Program-made: the position numbers and the translations under genes
In this document: piece by piece, positions 35,278-47,400 of the stretch
Numbering within the stretch: position 1 is the first letter of the stretch
How the letters are laid out: each line of letters begins with the position of its first letter
Notes under the pieces: generated by a model
Databases searched by the model: none
What the model saw: the letters and a program-made list of their open reading frames with translations, nothing else
Told to the model about the DNA's origin: nothing
Assembly: GCA_014904845.1 (NCBI GenBank)
Contig: MU119227.1
Span: 1-64,000, forward strand
DNA length: 64,000 nt
Reading direction: 5' to 3'
Source: Acephala macrosclerotiorum
Lineage: Eukaryota; Ascomycota; Leotiomycetes; Helotiales; Mollisiaceae

Positions 35278-35531
35278 AGAGTCTACATCACAATCGAGAA
35301 TTTTCGAGGGGCTCAGCTCAACTCTTCACAGGTATCATTTGGAGCCACTCTACCAAACTCTCAGTCTCGTCCATATCGTGGTTGAGACCCTTCGTGTCCG
35401 TCTTCAACCTAAAATAACCACGGTATAAGTTGCTCAATGGTCCGCAAACCTCACTCTAACATTCTCCCTAAATAATGATCTTAGAAATCGGTTACCAGAA
35501 ACTGACAGTCTAACCCTCAAAGACCTCAAAA

Positions 35532-36812
35532 TTAAGGACAAACATCCCCCAGAAACTGCCTCGCACTCAACGGCTGCGGAAACACCCCCGCCGCAATCAA
35601 CGCATACAAATCCCACTCAGCATTCAACTCCGTCTTAAAATTCCAAAAACCCACCCCGCAACCCTACTCTCATAGCTATCCATCTGCGCCTCAATATACT
35701 TCCTCGTACCACTCTTCATCTGCGGTGTCCAAGTTGAGATATCACTTCTACCAGCACAACTTCCGATTGGCCAACTTCCAGGGAATGTACCATCGTACCG
35801 ATGTCAGTTGAAACGTCCGTTTAACCATGGTCCGCAGTCTGTCATTCCAGCGCTCCATTCTCCTACTATTTCCCATTTGTCGCTGTTGGCGAAGGCTTTG
35901 CTTGAAGAGCAGACTTGTGCTAGATGTTGAGCGGGTGACATGGCGTTTAGATTCGGGTCGAAAATTTGGTATTCGTGATGATCAACTATCACATTATATG
36001 CTTTGGATCCAGACCAAGTAAGAAAGCCATTCCAATAAGCTGGATCCCAAAATCCGTCGTGGATCATTGTAGGTGTGTCGGAGCTGCCGCGGATGATGTT
36101 ATAGCCTGAAGTGTAGAAAGAGCGCACGGTATTGGGGTCTAGCATAGAGAGGAAAGATTCGTTAAGAAGTTCGATGGCGATGATTACATCTTGATACTGT
36201 GCTTGAGCATATTTTGACATAGTAGTCAACACCTGCAACGTCTTCGCCACAAAATCAGCATCTCCCCAACCCGGAGCCGGCATCTTGTGTCCAGAATGTT
36301 CCCACCCATTCTGCGACTTTGGCGCTCCATGAAGATCAAGAATGATCTTAAGGCCGGTGGCTCGTACCCATATTATGGCTTTATCGATATGAGGAGCAGC
36401 GCCTTGGACGAATGGATCGCCGAAGCCTGCGTATGCTCAGTAGCCGATAGGAATACGGACGACGTTGAGGCCGGCTTTTTTGATCTTTTTGAAGTTGGGG
36501 AGGGTTACCCATGTGTCCCAGTGTTTCTTGAGGCGTTTGAGGGCTTCGTGTTTTCCGAGGGTTTGGGTGAATGTCCATTCGTCGATTACGGTGGGATCAG
36601 CTAGGTGTAGAGGGAGGGTGTGATGAAGCTTTGAGAACGTCAGTTGTTGGGCTGTATTTTGAGAGGGGGGATGTCGAACCCTTCAAGGACTAGCCATCCT
36701 TCCAAGCTGACACCCTGGACTTTTGTTGTTCCCCAATTTCTTACCTTGCCTCTGGTTGTGGAAGAGCAGCAACAACAGCAATGAAGCTTACAAATGAGTG
36801 AAGTAGCTTCAT
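35532..36812 (-). pseudogene. GH5 exo-beta-1,3-glucanase pseudogene
   Basis: Starting at MKLLHSFVSFIAVVAALPQP, a signal-peptide-like sequence, the reading passes [34 protein letters not shown] and NVVRIPIGY, all typical of GH5 family 9. Catalytic residues survive: IELLNES (acid/base Glu) and VGEWSAG (nucleophile Glu). Three lesions break it. The frame shifts by one base at about 36600-36605 (ACCTAGCTGATC, expected in-frame ADP). TGA at 36439-36437 replaces the invariant Trp of GYWAY. TGA at 35806-35804 interrupts NGRF..HRYDG. The remaining frame runs to a normal end at 35532. Both TGA codons can arise by one transition. An intact form would be a secreted cell-wall glucanase. Confidence 0.8.
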
Positions 36813-37233
36813 GGCGGAAGAATGTCGAAATCTGCCCCACACTTTGCGAACATTGCTACAACACAGACATCAAATATAAACCTTAAGGTGGAACATTCGT
36901 AACGCCTGCCAGTAGAAAGATCGCTAAAAATAGGGGCAATGTTGGCCCATTTCCGCTTCATAATGGAGGCGCTCGATTTAACGAATTTATCCGAAAGCTC
37001 GAAATCTTTGCTAATCATCTTGATCAGCATGTCTGAGCTGTGTATATGGGGTAGTGAAAGTGGCATTGAAAGACATGATGAGGCGTACTAATCTTGGATA
37101 CCAGTGGTTCAGTTGAATCAAGGCTGAAAAAGCAAATAACCGAAAGGCTGGACGGTTACCCCTGATCAGTCACGTGTTTCTCTTCCACGATATACCAAAC
37201 TTCATCTTTGAAACCTCTATTCAGCCATTCCCT
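36813..37233. other. Intergenic region
   Basis: Lies upstream of the glucanase pseudogene and downstream of the epimerase gene. No feature was recognised. Confidence 0.4.
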
Positions 37234-38262
37234 TTAGACCTTGACATACTTCCTCCAATCATGCACATCCTTATACCCAAGCACCTCTCTAATCTTCCTA
37301 TTACTCAACGGCGCCTCATACTCCCCCAACTCCCTCGTGATCTTCACCCCTGGACATTCCTTCTCCAAAAACTCCTTCGTCGTTCCCTTCACCGTAATCG
37401 TATCATTCGTCGCATTGAAGACCTGGAACCCCAGACCAGACTTCTTGATAGCAAGATCGCAAATTTGGCCGAGATCCCGAGCATCGATGTAACTCCACGC
37501 ATTTCGCTTGCGGGATGCGGGGTTCAAGATGTAAGCGGGAAAGTCACGTTCGTATTCGTGGGGCTCGATTACATTTCCTATCCTGAGGGCGTAGATGTCA
37601 TTTTTGAAGCGCCTGGAGAAGGTGCGTGCTGTTTTCTCACCGCAGATTTTGGAGAGTGCGTATGAGTCTTCTGGATCGACGTCGTAATCCTCTTCTAGCG
37701 GGAAAGAATGGTAATCTGCATCTCCTTGGGCGAAACATACTCCGTAGGTGGTCTCGGAGGATGCGACGATAATTTTCTTGACGCCGAGCTTGCAGGCTGC
37801 TTCTACAACGTTGTAGGTGCTTCGGACGTTGGCTTGGAAGCATTCTGAGTCTGGCACTAGCATATTGCGTGCGTATGCTATTGCTTCATGTTAGCAGAAA
37901 TCTTGACTAAGGTTAAGACACTGACCTGCGAAATGGATAACCACATCAGGAGCAGAAGGTACAGGACCATCACTGTAGCCGGTCATGTTGAAATGTGAAG
38001 TCAATGCATTGAAGACTTGACCAGAGTCTGTGAGGTCGGTCTTCAGGGTGTAGACATCCACCGAGGGGTCAGGGAAAGGAACAAGGTCCAGGTTGAGGAC
38101 TTTACGCCCTTTGCTCAAGAGGTAGGGGATCACATGTCGTCCTGCTTTTCCTGAGCCTCCTGTGAAGACCTGTGCTGTCGTTAGAATGCCTTGGGTCTAT
38201 TCCATAATGTCCCTTACAATCTTCTTTCCTCCAGCGACTGTTGGGTTCGTGTTGTTCGACAT
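37234..38262 (-). CDS. NAD-dependent epimerase/dehydratase-type SDR
   Basis: Three exons, 38262-38218, 38169-37926 and 37877-37234, give 310 residues. The nucleotide-binding motif VFTGGSGKAGRHV (GxxGxxG) begins exactly at exon 2. VVIHFA follows, then SSETTYG and the catalytic YALSK (Tyr and Lys). The protein ends DWRKYVKV. Size and motifs suit extended SDR enzymes acting on nucleotide sugars or related substrates. No sugar-pathway genes lie beside it, so the substrate is open. Confidence 0.87.
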
Positions 38263-39057
38263 CGTTCCTAATTTCAAAAGTCTGGAAGGTGATTGCAGGT
38301 ATGAAGCAGCTCTTGCCAAGAGGTAAACCAAAAGACCAGACTTTTATACATCTATGTGCTGATTTGAAATATTATCGCCATCAGATTCAGCCTAAATGCC
38401 AAAGTCCACTGGTTCTCGGAGAGAGACATCCTCTTGATCTCTGACGTCAGTGGGATATTGCCGCTTTGAGGAGGCGGTGAAATCCCCGCGTCCTTTTCGG
38501 CTACAATCCCGCTCCCCCGCCACGTCCTCTCATCCTCCTCCAACATTGTCCAAATTTACTAGGGGGCATTTGTGATCGAAAAACATGTCCAACATTGACC
38601 ATTGTGCGTTATATGAAAATAACAAACCTCCTCGTAGACAATCCAACATTAGGCATTGGCTCAGTAGCCAATTTGCCAAAGGATATCTATCGGTCTCACC
38701 TCGAGACGATGCGGCCTCATACCAGCAAAATGTAGTCATTTGATCTCGAGCATTGTGTATTACGAGTATCTTCCGGGTCTTATTTCACTTCTTGTTCTCA
38801 TCCTCCTGCCGAGAAGGTGGCTTTCCTCAGAAGATTTGACGGCAAATAGTTACTTCTCCACATATTAGAAGTCACGCGCTCTGAATGCACTTGCCCAAGT
38901 CGCATTTCCCACATGTGTTATCAGGGCTGTTTGACTTTTTTCCTGAGGACTTTGTCGCTAGCTATGAGTGCTACTTAAGTAATTGCTCAGGCCCTTTGCC
39001 AACTTCAAGAAGGAGCCTGATCGCATCTCTCTTGTCCTTACCTCCCGAGCCCTTCCT
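38263..39057. other. Intergenic region
   Basis: No gene or repeat was recognised. The right end of the epimerase gene and the 3' flank of the methyltransferase relic meet here. Confidence 0.4.
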
Positions 39058-39960
39058 TCACTTCTCAGCAATAAAAACATTAACTAACATCTCATACATG
39101 CCTACCTCCCCGTTCTCACTCCCAACCCATCCATCCATACCCCTCATCCCACTCTCCAACAAACCCATGGCCTCACCCCACCTCTCCTCACCCTGCTCTA
39201 CCCACCCCTCGTCCGGCTTACCAATCAGCGTCCGAGAAACTTCACACCATCGCTTTAAAATCTCGATCTCGACCGTTACCTCTCCTTCCCTAACCATTTT
39301 CTACTCTTCTCGAACCCGGCCTCACCCAATAAATCTGATAAAAAAGAAGCGTCGTGCCAATGAGTCTTCTTGAAGATCGGTAAAACAGTGTCTGTGTTTC
39401 TTGTCTTTTGATGAGCGGAGATTAAAGCTTCACGGCGGGGTGTATGTTTCCATACAGTGAGTACTGCTTTCCCTCCGGGCTTGAGAGTGCGGTAGATGTG
39501 TTTTAGCGCGATCAAAGCTTTATCGTCTTGTAGAGCGAAGATGTCGAAGTTGGTGATTAAGAGGTCGAAGAAATCGGAGGGGAAAGAGAGATTCTCCATG
39601 GGCATTTCTTGGATGGTGATGTCTGCGAGTTGGGACCAGTTTTCTTGCTCAAATTTGGATCGGGTTTGAGTGACCATTAGGGGTGAGAGGTCTGTTGCCT
39701 AGAGCATGATTTTCTCCTTCCCTTTGTCTTTCTTATCCTCCTTCACCTCCTTCTCCATTTTCCATCCTACCTTCTTCCCCTTCACCTCCACCTCATCTCC
39801 AAACCTATTATTCTCTCTGTTCAAACAATCAATAATCGAAGGAGTAACAACACCCGTCCCACAAGGATTGTCATGAACTACATATCCAGGTGGGAAAGGG
39901 GCGAGCTGCGAAACGAGGATGGAAGCGGCTTTCTGACTGGTGTTGCCGGAGAGTTCTTAG
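39058..39960 (-). pseudogene. SAM-dependent methyltransferase pseudogene
   Basis: Reading down the minus strand, GNTSQKAASILVSQLAPFPP and VVHDNPCGTGVVTPSIIDCL give the SAM-binding motif I. A Lys-rich insert follows, then ATDLSPLMVTQTR, FDLLITNFDIFAL, LKPGGKAVLTVWKH and LLGEAGFEK. TAG at 39701-39699 interrupts the frame just before ATDLSP. At about 39298-39301 an A-run shifts the frame; the other frame carries the family's C-terminus from VREGEVTVEIEILKRWCEV to the stop at 39058. The start was not located: an acceptor-like TCTAAG precedes the first block. Such small fungal methyltransferases often sit in secondary-metabolite clusters. Whether the stop is real or lies in a mis-read intron should be tested. 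Confidence 0.65.
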
Positions 39961-40560
39961 AAAGTTGTTAGTGTTGGGGAAATAAGTTGCTTTAGCTAGA
40001 AGGAGTTAGGAGTTAGAGCATGTGCAGCGAGGGTGCGTAGCATAGTGGATGAAGCGTTCGTATTGTTAGGATTGGGACGTGGGTTTGAGGCGGCGAGGAA
40101 TTACGAAACTCTCCTCTGCGTAAAGAGGATTGATGAAGTAAGTGGGAGAAGATCTATAGAAGGAGTACTAGAGGATGGAAAAAGAGGGATGTAAGCACTT
40201 GCTGTCTTGATGCAGGTGGTCAGAAGTCTATTTGGGGTTTGGTCCTGTCGAAGATTGTCTCACAATGGTAGCCAATCGGAAGGCAATCGGAAAACCCGAA
40301 TCAAAGGGGATGACAATGCTCTAAATTCATGAAATGGTATACTTTTGCTCGCGTCTATCAACCCACCGACATACTGTCTGGTTCCAAATCTTCCAGAATC
40401 TCATATCACACTCTCTCGTTTCTAAAATATGCTGTGCGGTGCTCCCAACAGAGGAACGTAATGCAGCAATGACCACCCTGGGAGCTTGAGCAGAGCTGTA
40501 TCATAAACGCCAAACTCCAAATGAAGCTCTAATCAAATGCGAGAGAAGGTTGAAGTACAA
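39961..40560. other. Intergenic region
   Basis: Probably holds the decayed 5' end of the methyltransferase gene at its left edge. No other feature was recognised. Confidence 0.4.
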
Positions 40561-42276
40561 TCAAGCAGGAGAGCTGGACCCAGTGGACGTTGTTTCGCTG
40601 TCAGCTCCACTTCCGCTTTTGCTTCCAAAAATGCTGTTCACCAATTCTCCACCTCTAATCGCCAAAATTGAAAGAAGGGTGTCACTCAACTGTTCACTTG
40701 TCAGCACTCTCCTCTCCTCTCTCTTGCTCTCTCCCCCCTAAAACGGAAATGAAAAGGGAAGAAAACTCACACCGTGCGTCCCCTCATTACACCCCTGCAG
40801 CCAAACGCCTGCATCTCTGTCAACCTTCCCATCATCAAACACAACACTATAATCCCTCTTAACCCCAAACTTTCCTTCCGTCTCCGAAGGTAAGAGACCA
40901 GAAAGTTCGGAAAGAATCTCCTCATGAGCATTCCTCTTATACCCCGTAGCAGTAAACACATAATCAACCTCCAACTCTTCCTCTCCTTCCTCCCCACTCA
41001 AAATCCCTCCAGCATGTCTCTGCACTTCTCCTAGCCTCAACTTTACGCTCGAATCTTTAGATTGGCTAGCGGAAAGCACTTGGCGATTCGTCAAGATGTT
41101 GGCACGCCATTGGTTTGGGTTCGAGGAACGAAGTCGTTGCATGTACAGCTTCTCATAGAGGTGTTCGAGGAGGGTGAGGCGGACGACGCCGTAGTTGGTA
41201 CCGCGGTCGAGGGCTAGGGCGCTGGCCCGGAGGACGGGGTCTTGTGAGTAGATTCCGTCGACGCGGTCAGGGTCAAAGATTTCGTTTACGCTGGAAAGTG
41301 TTAGTGTCTGGATCAAGGTGGGTGGAAGATGATTTGCACGTAATGGAGGATGGAAATGGGGAAGGACAGGGTAAGTGACTTACAAGGGGCTGTCGTCGCT
41401 GGGTCTTAGACTGGCGCCCTTGATGATCAGTCGGACGTTAGAGTCTGGGAAGCGCTCCCACAGGTCGTTGAAGATTTCAGCAGCTGATTGCCCACTCCCT
41501 ACTACCGCGAATCTCAATGGTCTGACGCTATCTTTCGCGGCCTCTTCGATTCTGGAGATGGTGTTTGCAAATTGGCTCGAGTGAGCAACATGCTTCAAAC
41601 CTTGCATAATGCTCGGGATAACAGGTCGTCCCCCAACCGCAACCACAACATGCTTCGCCTTCCTCACTACCGACTCCCCGGTGCTCATATCCCTCGCACT
41701 AACCTCCCAACTCTTCACTTTCCCCTCTTTACTCTTCTCCCCAACCCTAACACCCACCACATCCATCCCATAAGCCACTATCCCCTCCCTCTCAAAATGA
41801 CTTGCACACCAGCTCAAATAATCCTCATACTCAGCTCTACTCGGCAAGAAAGTAGACAAGTTGATGAATTGATTCAATCGTCCCTGAGAAAATAGATAAT
41901 TGATGAATGTGAATTTTGACCGAGGGTCACGAGGTGTAGCGAGGTCTTTTAGGAAGGAGATTTGCATTTTTGCGCCGGGGAGTTGCATTCCTGCGTGCCA
42001 GGCGAATTGGGGTTGTTTTTCGAGGAAGAGGACTTCTGGTTGAGGGGTGGTTTGTTTGAGGTCGTGGAGCGCGATGGCGATGGCGAGGGAGGCAGGGCCG
42101 AAGCCGATGCAGAGGAGGTCGAGGATCTCGCTTGGTGAGGAAGAGAGGGGAGCGTGGCCGTTTGAGGGGTTTCCATTGAGATGCATGTTGGAGAGCTGTC
42201 CATTCAAGGAGGAAACTCCATTTGAGTGGAAGCTGGAGAGCTCATCGGTTGGAGTGCTGATTGCTGATGGTGTCAT
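40561..42276 (-). CDS. sidA: L-ornithine N5-monooxygenase (siderophore biosynthesis)
   Basis: Three exons, 42276-41384, 41290-40771 and 40689-40561, give 513 residues, close to known SidA proteins. The enzyme hydroxylates the side-chain amine of ornithine using FAD, NADPH and O2, the first committed step of hydroxamate siderophore synthesis. Visible motifs are the FAD site CIGFGPASLAIAIALHDL, FLEKQPQFAWHAGMQLPGA, MQISFLKDLATPRDP, the NADPH site VVGSGQSAAEIF, DDSPFVNEIFDPD (across intron 1) and the C-terminal FTATGYKRN. Splicing exon 3 gives the typical end GTHGLSDTLLSILAIRGGE. No mitochondrial or secretory signal is seen. Its neighbours, an ABC transporter and a SidC-like NRPS, support the role. 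A perfect ATCAGATAA lies 132 bases upstream of the start codon, consistent with iron repression. Confidence 0.95.
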
Positions 42277-42407
42277 CTTGATCTTGATGGTGGTTGAGAT
42301 AGGAGAAGTAACGTGATCGGTTGAGAGGAGGAGGTGTAGAAGTACAACAGCAGTAGTTTGAATCTGATATGATATGATAATGCAAGTTTGGCAATCAACG
42401 AAATGTG

Positions 42408-42416
42408 ATCAGATAA
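42408..42416 (+). promoter_or_regulatory. SreA-type GATA site upstream of sidA
   Basis: ATCAGATAA matches the ATCWGATAA consensus reported for the fungal iron repressor SreA. It sits 132 bases before the sidA start codon. A one-mismatch copy, ATCTGATAT, is at 42362-42370, with TGATAA between them. Confidence 0.65.
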
Positions 42417-42424
42417 GTGCTCGG

Positions 42425-42795
42425 ATGACCATGGACGTACGCAAACTACCACCCTTTTCTGACCTGTCGAGAAAAAGGAAAGTTACTTCTTTCGAATACT
42501 CTCTTTGGCCAAATGGGCACGGGCAAGCAGAAAACTATATTGATGCTATCAAACGCGGGGACGCAGATGAGAAATCGCTGTTGTTCTATTGGTATTCTGC
42601 AGCTTTGAGTTCGGGCTGGTTTGGGCTGATGACGACCTGGATTTCAAGTGCCGCTCATTCGTCAGTATTTGGAAGCTAGATCGAGAAGTTGAAGATGTCC
42701 GAGTAATGACCGGTGGAGGACTGGTCTTTCTTTTGATCGAGACGAAAGGATGGTGGTATGTTGGCGTGGACTTCTTTTGCGGTCATGCGATATGA
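42425..42795 (+). pseudogene. Possible decayed coding remnant
   Basis: One frame reads VRKLPPFSDLSRKRKVTSFE then YSLWPNGHGQAENYIDAIKR, and a second frame continues FEFGLVWADDDLDFKCRSFV. Together they look protein-like across a frame change near 42600. No family is recognised and no clean intron joins them. It may be chance. Confidence 0.2.
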
Positions 42796-43554
42796 TGATG
42801 GCGGGTCGGTTTCTTGGTGTATTTGAGGATATGTCCTCGCTAGACGGGGATTGGTTGAGAGAAATACCGTTCAGGAATTTGACGGAAGGCGGATGAGCTT
42901 ATTTCGACAGTTCTTTTGACTTGCAGGTGCGTAAGAGCTTGGAATATTTGAAATAGAAGGAAAGAGTGATGGAATCAGAAATGTCAACCAGGAAAGCGGT
43001 GATTGGCGATTTGGCTGTCATATACGACATTGATATTATCCTGGCCATTTCGCCGAGGCCGTTGACTCGCCTACCTGTTAGTATGGATGGGTGGTGAGTT
43101 CCGGGTTGTGCATAGCAATGGGAAACGGGACCTGCAGTCATCAGCTGTTCGTGTGTGCTACTGCACCATGTCAACCCGGACGACAGGGAAGGGATGAAGT
43201 TTTTTTCCTTTGGGAGTTTTCGGGAGTGACGCAAGTATACCCATACTCGGCGTACTTTCCACCCTCCTTTTCTTTTTTTCCACGCCCGTGGATAATGGGC
43301 TCAAGAGTGGGATCTAATCATATCAATCAGGGTGGGCGCTGGCGGCACGATGGGTTGATCTCTTCGCCCGTGGTGGGCAGCAGCCTTGACTGTGGCCGCT
43401 GGACAGGAAGGCATGCAGACATTGCCACAAGCGGTGCTGGGTTGTATGGGTGGGTGAAAAAAGAGGTGTTGAGGACGTCGGGTAGCAAGAGCAGACGATG
43501 ACGCCGATAGTTTTTCCACCCATGCTACATTCAGCCCTAGCGTGCCAAGACAAG

Positions 43555-43563
43555 TTATCTGAT
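43555..43563 (-). promoter_or_regulatory. SreA-type GATA site
   Basis: TTATCTGAT on the plus strand is ATCAGATAA on the minus strand, an exact consensus match, about 1.28 kb upstream of sidA. Confidence 0.5.
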
Positions 43564-43680
43564 CCGACTTTTTATCCGATCCGCTCAAAAGCCGATGTCG
43601 GCCCCTATTTTGAATCTTTCTGGCGTGTTTCCTTCCCTGGCAGCGTTGCACTGCAGCGGGGGGCCTGCAGGGGAAGAGCT

Positions 43681-43689
43681 TTATCAGAT
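43681..43689 (-). promoter_or_regulatory. SreA-type GATA site
   Basis: TTATCAGAT on the plus strand is ATCTGATAA on the minus strand, an exact match. A further AGATAA follows at 43694-43699 and the previous site is 126 bases away, so this is a small cluster of GATA sites. Confidence 0.5.
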
Positions 43690-44428
43690 GGCCAGATAAT
43701 CGCAGGTGGACTCGAACAGCGGGGACTTGGGGATCATGACTTGATGGGGCAGGTGGGGAACAAAATTGAGTTTGGATGTTGAAGGGACGGACATCGGACA
43801 GCTCCGCTTGGAGACAGTTTCTTGGAAAATGCAAAGGTGTTACGAGAGAGAAACTTGGGACGAAGGGCTACGTAGTTGTGGGAAATTGGGAGTTGTGATG
43901 TTGGGGTTTCGTCCGACCTTGGCGGGGAAGAACTTCGGAAACGAGGCCGAGATGATTCTTGAGATGAGCAATAATAACGGACCGGGGATGAAAGCAACGT
44001 CAGCGTGAGTCAGCCAAGATGGGAGAACGCATCCTAGCCTACATGCACTGCGAGGAATTGCTGGATAGGAGCCTTAGAACTGCAATGGGAGGATTCTGAG
44101 GAGACCGTTTGAGATCGGCGATGTTGACTTGCTTTTGGTGCTATGTGAACGTTGTGATCGAGACACCACGTGTAGACCTTCTGGAAGTTCGACTGTAGCC
44201 TGCAGAGTGTTTAGCACTGTACAACTGCACTCACTTCTCTGAGACCCGTAAGACAATGTGCAAGTGTTCTAGAAAAGGCATGAGTTGCAATCTCATACAT
44301 GCTCCGTCTATTTTGCGGCCCAACTCCTCGCCATATACACAAAACTTCAGGACACAAAAAGGATAGATGCGAATCTCAACTCAAACTCTGTGCTCTAATC
44401 ATCTGCTCATAAATGCCCCCTCCTCTCA

Positions 44429-47400
44429 TCAATTCCTCGTGTCGTCCCTCCTCAACCACCTCCCCTTCTCAAATACCAGTATACGATCAGCACTAATAAC
44501 ACTCGTCAACCTATGCGCAATCATGATCGTCGTTCTCCCCCTCCCCGCCTTCTTGATCGCTTCCTGAATCTGCTTCTCTGAATGAGAATCCAACGCACTC
44601 GTCGCCTCATCCAACAATAAAATCTCAGGATCTCGAATATAAGCTCTCGCAATAGCAACTCGTTGTTTCTGTCCTCCAGATAACTGGGACCCGTTGACCC
44701 CGCATTGGGTATTATACCCATCCGGCAAACTAGAAATGAATTCATGGATTCCAACAGCTTTACAAGCATCAACAATTTCTTCTATAGAAGCTTTATGTTC
44801 AGGTCGAGCTCCAAGACCAACGTTGAATGCTATGGACCCGGAAAATAGGTCGGGATCTTGCGCAACGAGTGAAATTCGAGCGCGGTGTTGGGAGACGGGG
44901 ACGGTGCGGATGTCGATTCCGTCCAAGAGGATGGAGCCGGATGTTGGGTCGTAGAAACGTTCGATCAGAGAGATTGTGGAAGTTTTCCCAGCGCCGGAAC
45001 GTCCTACTAGGGCGACTGTTTCACCGGCTTTGATGGTGAGGTTTAGGTCTTTGAAGACGGTGGTGTCGGGGCGAGAGGCGTAGGCAAGGCTGACGTTTTG
45101 GAAGGTGATGCTTCCGTATTGGGATTTGGGGCATGAGGGTGTGAGTTGGGTGCATTCTTGAGAACCAGTGGAGGTGGCGTCAATGCTGGGCTTTTGGTCG
45201 TGGAGGGCGAAGACGCGGGATGCTGCTCCTTTGGCTCGTCCGATGTCTGGGGCGAGACTGAAGATTTGGCCGGCGGCTTGGGCGGAGAAGAGGATGGCGG
45301 GGAGAACGATAAAAAATTGGAGGGGGGTGTACTCGCCTGATCGGACTTGTTTTGCCCCCCACCAGTATGCTAGTGCATACACAAAATATCTATCTGCTAT
45401 TAGAAAGGAATCGGGAGTGAAAAGAAAGGGGCAACAGGGAAGGCTCACGTGATGGCTAGCGCAAAGGCAAGGAGGAGATTTCCAAGCGCGGTATATCTGA
45501 ACGTCTGATCCTGGAACTTGTCCACTGCGAGATGGAACCGCTTCGAGGTCTCTCTTTCCGTACCGAGAGCGGCGATAGTCCGGATGGATGAGCAAGCTTC
45601 TGAGGCCAGTGACGCTGCTTCAGTGTATGCCTGTTGATTCTTCTCTTCGACTTTTGCAAGGATACGAAGGCGGAAGAACCCTGCGAGGATGACAACCGGC
45701 GATGTTGCGAAGAGGACGATTGCAATCTTCCATGCGACGATGTGAGCAAGAATTGCACCTCCCACGACGGATACGAGAGCAGAAACGATGGTGCCGATGA
45801 TGACTCCTGAGAGACCACTCAGATGTCCGGCATCCATGCTGATGACTGAAGTCAAAGATGAAGTCGATCGTCCGGGTTGAAGAAACCATTCCATGTCTTG
45901 GCGAAGAATGGTTCGTAAGGAGATGTCTCGAGTTCGCAGAATCAAGTGTTCCGATACCAGGCCAAAGCAGGATCCTGAGGTTGTATAGCCAATTAAAGCA
46001 GCCAATGCGACAACGAAGAACACCAAACAGAAGAAGTCGACTCGGCCTTGAGGTACAGTTCCGTTCAGTAATTGGACAAGGTGGCCGAAGATAATGGATT
46101 CTCCAAGAATAAGGCCGCCAGTCGTGAGTGAGCCCAGAAGAGCAAGACACGTGAAGAGTGTTCTGGAGCGACTTAGAGCAAGACAACGTCGGATGATAGT
46201 AAAAGTGCCATATTTTTGACTGTCGTCCAATGTCTCTTGCTGATTTTCCGTGACCTTTGCAACCTCCCCTTCTTCTATCTCAGGAGAAGCCTCGATATCG
46301 AGGTCTGACTTGTCGTCCGCCTTGTCAGAATCGTAGCCGGAGGAGAGTTTTTGTGCCTCGATTAACTTTCGATACGCCCCGTTTTGGCGAGACATTAAAG
46401 TTTCGTGGTCACCCTGCTCCAATATTTTCCCCTTGCCCATGACAATGATGTTGTCTGCGGATCTGACTGATGCAAGGCGATGCGCAATCATGACGGTTGT
46501 GCGATTTCCCGTGGATCTCGACGCTCCGAGTGAAGTCAAAATTGCGGCCTCACTGATTGTGTCTAGAGCACTTGTCGCTTCGTCAAGTACCAGTAGGGAT
46601 GGGTCTCCCACAAGAGCTCTGGCAACGCAAACTCGTTGCTTTTGTCCTCCTGAAAGCTTTGTCCCTGATGGTTCGCCAAGCCGTGTATCGAGTCCGTCTG
46701 GTAAATTCTCGATGAATGACCATGCATCTGCGGCCTTTGCAGCCTTCACGCATTTTCTTCTCAATTCATCCTCAGACAACTCTGGGCCCTTGTAGCCATC
46801 CCTAATATTCGAGTATAAAGTGCCAGAAAACACAGCTGGATCTTGGTCGACAAGCGCAATCTGATTTCGAAGACAGGCAAGGTTGTATTCTGGTATCAAG
46901 TGACCGTCTACATGGATTTGCCCGCGAGTGGGATCATAAAGTCTGAGCAATAGTCCCGCGATCGTAGATTTTCCGCTCCCGGATGCGCCCACAATGCCAA
47001 CTGTAGAGCCAGTCTTGATCTTGAAATTGACGTTGTTCAGAACCGTTTCGTCGGGTCGTGCGGGGTATGCGAAGCTCACATCGGAGAAAAAAATCTCTTT
47101 GTCGGGCCCGAAAGTCTCCTCATCGGCTGCGACTCCTTCCTCAGAATAAACATCGATGGGAACATCGGGGTAGTCGATGAGGCTCAAGATTCGCTTCCCC
47201 GCAGAAGCTGCTTGTGAGAACGATTGAATGAAGGGGCCGGCCGAGCCAATGACAAATGATGCATCGAGAATGAGGAAAACGATCGCGTAGACTGTTCCTG
47301 CACCTCCTGACGAACTGTCCGCGACGATTTTTGATCCCTGCCAGAATGCCAGGGCATTTGCGGCGTAGCTGTAAAAGTTAGTAGGTGAAGGGCCTTGGAT

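Larger units (their letters stand above)
42277..44375. other. Long intergenic region between sidA and the ABC transporter gene
   Basis: About 2.1 kb with no convincing intact gene. It holds three exact ATCWGATAA motifs (42408, 43555, 43681) and a possible decayed coding stretch at 42425-42795. As the ABC transporter ends here, the region serves mainly as the sidA upstream region, or hides an unrecognised transcript. Confidence 0.5.
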
